Shown here in pieces: positions 61,773 to 64,000 of a stretch of DNA of 64,000 bases (positions are counted from its first letter, which is position 1; each line of letters begins with the position of its first letter). Both the position numbers and the translations under genes were made by a program. The DNA is taken from the NCBI GenBank assembly GCA_009785505.1, contig WQWA01000006.1, forward strand, positions 1-64,000. Direction: 5' to 3'. The notes below the pieces were generated by a model, which was given only the letters and a program-made list of their open reading frames with translations, did not search any database and was not told the origin of the DNA. Source of the stretch: Bacteroidales bacterium. Its GTDB lineage: Bacteria; Bacteroidota; Bacteroidia; Bacteroidales; P3.

Positions 61773-61780
61773 ATCTTTGT
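61773..61780 (+). promoter_or_regulatory. -7 box TATCTTTG for rpoD
   Basis: TATCTTTGTA 56 bases before the rpoD ATG. Confidence 0.75.
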
Positions 61781-61836
61781 ATGCCGAAAACTCGTTTTTG
61801 GACACTCGTTTTGTTAATTTTTGAAAATCAATCTAC

Positions 61837-62703
61837 ATGAGGCAATTAAAAATATCCAAGTCCATTACCAACCGCGAAACAGCGTCGTTAGACAAGTATT
61901 TGCAAGATATTGGTAAAGAAGATTTGATCAGTGCAGAGGAAGAAGTACTTTTGGCTCAACGCATTCGTAAAGGCGATCAGCGCGCTTTGGAAAAATTGAC
62001 GAGAGCAAATTTGCGCTTTGTTGTTTCCGTTGCTAAACAATATCAAAATCAAGGATTAAGCCTTCCGGATTTGATCAACGAAGGTAATCTCGGATTGATT
62101 AAGGCCGCCCGCCGTTTCGACGAAACACGTGGATTCAAGTTCATTTCTTACGCCGTTTGGTGGATTCGTCAGTCTATTTTGCAAGCCTTAGCCGAGCAGT
62201 CGAGAATTGTACGCTTACCGCTCAATCAAGTAGGATCGCTCAACAAAATCAAGAAAGAAACCTCCAAACTTGAACAAAAATTCGAACGCACGCCATCTAT
62301 TGATGAAATTGCAGACTCTTTGGATCTGTCGAAAGACAAAATTTCCGAAGTGATGAACATTACGACACGCTATGTTTCTATGGATGCACCGTTGATTCAG
62401 GACGAAGAAACCAGTTTTATTGATGTCTATATCAACGAAGATAATCCAACTACGGATTCTCTGCTGATTCGCGAATCGTTGGCACGTGAAATCGAACGGT
62501 CGCTGGCAACACTTACCGAAAAAGAGCGTGATGTGTTGAACTTATTTTACGGAATTGGCTACGGACATGGCTACACTTTAGATGAAATTGCCATAAAATT
62601 TGATTTAACTCGCGAACGTGTTCGTCAAATTAAAGAAAAGGCTATTCGCAGACTGAAAACCTCATCAAGAAGTAAGCACTTAAAGGCATTTCTTGGAGAA
62701 TAG
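61837..62703 (+). CDS. rpoD: Primary sigma factor RpoD, Bacteroidetes type
   Basis: 288 residues, the short housekeeping sigma of Bacteroidetes that recognises TAnnTTTG -7 boxes. It has region 1.2 ([13 protein letters not shown]), region 2 ([58 protein letters not shown]), region 3 and region 4 ([16 protein letters not shown]...[28 protein letters not shown]). The lack of region 1.1 is usual here. Its own promoter carries the same box, so it likely transcribes itself. Confidence 0.96.
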   Translation: MRQLKISKSITNRETASLDKYLQDIGKEDLISAEEEVLLAQRIRKGDQRALEKLTRANLRFVVSVAKQYQNQGLSLPDLINEGNLGLIKAARRFDETRGFKFISYAVWWIRQSILQALAEQSRIVRLPLNQVGSLNKIKKETSKLEQKFERTPSIDEIADSLDLSKDKISEVMNITTRYVSMDAPLIQDEETSFIDVYINEDNPTTDSLLIRESLAREIERSLATLTEKERDVLNLFYGIGYGHGYTLDEIAIKFDLTRERVRQIKEKAIRRLKTSSRSKHLKAFLGE

Positions 62704-62705
62704 TC

Positions 62706-63656
62706 ATGCTCGAACAACTACAAGCTTTAGACAACATCAACATCAACTTTTCGCCTGAAAGTCTGCACATTGTCAACCTCATTTTGGCACTTGTGATGTA
62801 CGGTGTTGCGCTGGGAATTCGCCCGCAAACGTTTAAAAACGTTTTGCTTTTTCCGAAATCCGCTTTTGTCGGGCTTTTTGCACAAGCAATTGCTTTGCCG
62901 GCAATCACATTTTTGTTGGTGGTTTTGCTCAACAATTGGATTACGCCGATGATTGCAATGGGAATGATTTTGGTGGCATCGTGCCCGGGAGGAAACATGT
63001 CCAATTTCATGTCGCAACTTTCGCGAGGAAATACCGAACTTTCGATCAGTTTGACCGCTATCGGAACAGTAATAACGCCAATTTTAACCCCGTTTAACTT
63101 TTGGCTTTGGGGAAGTTTTTACACCAATTTTGTGAACAACCAGGCAGGAGAGGCAATCTGGCTACGTATCCCTTTTTTGGATACGTTTAAGTTGGTGTTG
63201 CTTTTGCTCGGAATCCCGCTTTTGCTTGGAATTTTAACCGTAAGATATTTTCCAAAAATAGCACGAAAAATCAAAAAACCGTTGCAAAACCTTTCGGTTG
63301 CTCTTTTTTTGATACTGATTGTGGTTGCTTTCAGTAACAATTTGGATATTTTCTGGAGCCCGATTTTTATCTTTATTTTTATTTTGGTGTTGGTACACAA
63401 TTCTGCTGTTCTTGGTACGGGCTACGGGTTGGCAACACTTTTCAAATTACCACCTAAAGACCGACGGGCACTTACGATAGAAACCGGCATCCAAAATTCC
63501 GGTTTGGGTTTGGTGTTATTGTTCAATCTCATGAATAGAGGCATACTGACCGACCCTATTGGCGGCATGTTGGTGGTTACCGCTTGGTGGGGAATCTGGC
63601 ATATTATTTCGGGGCTTTTGATTTCGTTTTACTGGTCGAGGCGAGCGGCGAGGTAA
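62706..63656 (+). CDS. BASS-family sodium symporter
   Basis: 316 residues with nine to ten membrane helices. Typical bile-acid:sodium symporter family features are LVASCPGGNMSNFMSQLSRGNTELSISLTAIGTVITPILTPF and, in the second half, RALTIETGIQNSGLGLVLLF, the two crossover regions that bind Na+ and substrate. Substrates in bacteria include bile acids, pantoate and other organic anions; not determinable here. It starts 2 bases after the rpoD stop. Confidence 0.9.
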   Translation: MLEQLQALDNININFSPESLHIVNLILALVMYGVALGIRPQTFKNVLLFPKSAFVGLFAQAIALPAITFLLVVLLNNWITPMIAMGMILVASCPGGNMSNFMSQLSRGNTELSISLTAIGTVITPILTPFNFWLWGSFYTNFVNNQAGEAIWLRIPFLDTFKLVLLLLGIPLLLGILTVRYFPKIARKIKKPLQNLSVALFLILIVVAFSNNLDIFWSPIFIFIFILVLVHNSAVLGTGYGLATLFKLPPKDRRALTIETGIQNSGLGLVLLFNLMNRGILTDPIGGMLVVTAWWGIWHIISGLLISFYWSRRAAR

Positions 63657-63690
63657 TTATTTTTTCGGAGTTAGATGCTTGTTTTCCATT

Positions 63691-63757
63691 TGCCCGTAGG
63701 GCATACATATCAATAGAAAAATCGTTATCTATCTCACGTGTAGCCCGTAGGGCTTCC
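63691..63757. repeat. Two GCCCGTAGGGC palindromes next to a RAYT transposase gene
   Basis: Short palindromes GCCCGTAGGGC at 63692-63702 and 63743-63753, 51 bases apart, just past the 3' end of the REP-associated transposase gene. Position fits REP-type sequences mobilised by such enzymes. Confidence 0.65.
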
Positions 63758-63761
63758 ACAT

Positions 63762-64000
63762 CTATTCAATCTGCTTGAAAACATACCGTTCGTCGTATTC
63801 CACATCAAATTTTTTCAAAATTTCTAAATATTCTTCTCTGAATGTGCGCTTTTTATGGTGATCTTCCTGATTCTGAATATATGTTGCAATGCTTGTAATC
63901 TGTGATTTTCCATAACTGAACGCACCAAACCCTTCTTGCCAAGAGAATTTGCCCTTAACAAACCTATTTTCATTAATCCACAACGATGAGCTTCGTTTTA
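63762..64000 (-). mobile_element. REP-associated (RAYT/IS200-like) tyrosine transposase, 5' part outside window
   Basis: Only the C-terminal 79 codons are in the window; the frame stays open to base 64000. The residues LWINENRFVKGKFSWQEGFGAFSY and the catalytic-helix segment ATYIQNQEDHHKKRTFREEYLEILKKFDVEYDERYVF are characteristic of Y1 transposases of the IS200/IS605 superfamily, the group that includes RAYT enzymes acting on REP palindromes. The catalytic Tyr would be the one in TYIQNQ. The flanking GCCCGTAGGGC palindromes support a RAYT role, but no full insertion-sequence ends can be seen here. Confidence 0.85.

Noticed and set aside
1..64000. CRISPR arrays, rRNA genes, prophage or integrase
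   Set aside because: No regularly spaced direct repeats of 25-40 bases, no rRNA-like sequence and no phage structural or integrase proteins were found.

Overview
The window reads as chromosome of an uncultured or poorly characterised member of the Bacteroidetes, most likely Bacteroidales. The sequence-based reasons are: a SusC/SusD pair; more than twenty promoters with the Bacteroidetes TAnnTTTG -7 box (here nearly always TATCTTTGc or TACCTTTGc); a short RpoD-type primary sigma factor; a protein with a type IX secretion 'type B' sorting domain; NamZ; and the virtual absence of Shine-Dalgarno sites apart from infB. No rRNA, CRISPR array or prophage was seen. Gene density is high and no gene-free stretch exceeds about 220 bases.

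Layout. 1-6.3 kb: SusC/SusD uptake pair and two small exported proteins. 6.4-14.6 kb: a TonB-dependent receptor with two secreted PQQ-like beta-propeller paralogues, divergent from exbB-exbD-tonB-metallophosphoesterase. 14.6-22.1 kb: tRNA-Val, tRNA-Arg, mscL, tilS, comF, a murU-like/namZ muropeptide salvage pair, yicC, truA, a probable small RNA, a nuclease-like ORF and tRNA-Leu. 22.2-27.1 kb: rimP-nusA-infB. 27.1-37.7 kb: T9SS-sorted adhesin-like protein, EamA transporter, thiL, tRNA-Asp, tsf, rimO, ettA, yjbQ, pgi. 37.7-47.8 kb: second TonB receptor, transglutaminase-like protein with an MFS carrier, ispD, an S15/CocE peptidase, a Na+/Ca2+ exchanger. 47.8-54.5 kb: mreBCD, fabD, an atypical radical SAM protein coupled to a GPH-type sugar carrier, and a phosphopantetheinyl transferase. 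54.5-64 kb: a thioredoxin-fold lipoprotein, mtaB, folD, a LuxC-like reductase, a secreted unknown, comM/yifB, rpoD, a BASS-family symporter, and the cut-off end of a REP-associated (RAYT/IS200-like) transposase.

The most unusual aspect is a rich population of short palindromes. Several families (28-bp GTAGGGGCG...CGCCCCTAC; long CGTCATT...AATGACG; TTCGACT...AGTCGAA; 16-bp AACTAA...TTAGTT) sit between genes, in 5' leaders, and also in frame inside conserved genes (murU-like, tilS, rimP, infB, the exchanger, the PPTase, the LuxC homologue) without breaking them. This resembles the peptide-encoding palindromic elements of Rickettsia, but in a Bacteroidetes host. The AACTAA...TTAGTT family supplies the stop codons of five genes.

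The second notable finding is a roughly 70-90 bp conserved sequence found three times only: directly upstream of comF, of comM/yifB and of the orphan nuclease-like ORF. It lacks the normal TAnnTTTG box and looks like the promoter/operator of a dedicated (possibly competence) regulon. In the two com genes a palindrome has been inserted between this element and the start codon.
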